From Pseudomonas cichorii (GTDB taxonomy: Bacteria > Pseudomonadota > Gammaproteobacteria > Pseudomonadales > Pseudomonadaceae), in contig NZ_RBRE01000010.1 of NCBI RefSeq assembly GCF_003700275.1, positions 37,435 to 101,434 of the forward strand: a DNA stretch of 64,000 nucleotides, in the 5' to 3' direction. Positions within the stretch are counted from its first letter, which is position 1. Each line of letters begins with the position of its first letter. Below are positions 63,975-64,000 of this stretch, one piece after another. The translations under genes and the position numbers were made by a program. The notes beneath the pieces were generated by a model that saw only the letters and a program-made list of their open reading frames with translations, was not told the origin of the DNA and did not search any database.

Positions 63975-64000
63975 GCAAGGTGCATTGGCTGGACGCTTAC

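Larger units (their letters stand above)
61202..64000 (+). mobile_element. IS66-family element (tnpA-tnpB-tnpC) with GFA-family cargo
   Basis: Three IS66 genes in the usual order are followed by a GFA-family gene. The last 21 bases of the window, GTGCATTGGCTGGACGCTTAC, are an IS66-type right end (complement starts GTAAGCG). No matching left end is visible upstream of tnpA, so the left boundary is undefined and may be truncated. Confidence 0.7.

Noticed and set aside
1..64000. tRNA, rRNA or CRISPR array
   Set aside because: No cloverleaf-like or regularly spaced repeats were noticed on reading either strand.

Overview
The window looks like a Pseudomonas chromosome of the fluorescens/corrugata/syringae type. 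Supporting this are the GC-rich coding style, a lipopeptide-siderophore type NRPS line with PvdE/PvdH-like helpers, a XenA-like ene-reductase, a PaoABCD-like molybdoenzyme operon, and IS21 and IS66 elements. No tRNA, rRNA or CRISPR array was seen. All assignments come from reading motifs; no database search was possible.

Region 1 (1-17.4 kb) is a siderophore biosynthesis locus. The tail of one NRPS, a 3009-aa NRPS ending in a SyrP/TauD-like aspartate hydroxylase domain, and a terminal NRPS with a thioesterase are followed by a cyclic-peptide ABC exporter, all joined by tight or ATGA overlaps. A convergent FhuF-type ferric-siderophore reductase, an MbtH-like protein and a diaminobutyrate aminotransferase follow. 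A Fur-like box lies between fhuF and mbtH. Specificity-code residues read by hand suggest Asp - Gly - Asp for the last three modules. With the hydroxylase this points to beta-hydroxyaspartate iron ligands, as in the corrugatin / ornicorrugatin / histicorrugatin family (inference).

Region 2 (17.4-40.3 kb) is mixed metabolic and accessory DNA. It holds a nitronate monooxygenase, a DMT exporter, an SMP-30-like lactonase and a three-gene cassette: a catalase-LodA fusion, its LodB-like maturation flavoprotein and a DUF2235 hydrolase. After these come an MFS exporter, a broken SDR gene, an old-yellow-enzyme, a molybdenum aldehyde oxidase operon with XdhC chaperone and AraC regulator, a heme-degrading-domain protein, a lipoprotein, a VOC protein, and a TonB-dependent receptor with two Zur-like boxes upstream.

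Region 3 (40.5-64 kb) is a mobile and defence-like island. An IS21 element has inserted into the last codons of a small conserved gene that lies divergent from a nitroreductase. The same gene pair recurs 7 kb further on as a diverged paralogue whose small gene carries a nonsense codon. Between the two pairs are a HEPN-motif protein, envelope proteins, a large TPR/HTH-like protein, two LexA-like boxes and an orphan ParS-type antitoxin domain. Beyond the second pair are a YaaW-like protein with an unknown partner, a small membrane protein, a 1484-aa nuclease-TPR-GreAB_C-PIN protein, a SEFIR-domain protein, and an IS66 element followed by a GFA-family gene. The last 21 bases look like an IS66-type right end. 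The YaaW pair, the TPR-GreAB_C-PIN protein and the SEFIR protein are the best candidates for a little-described conflict (anti-phage) module.
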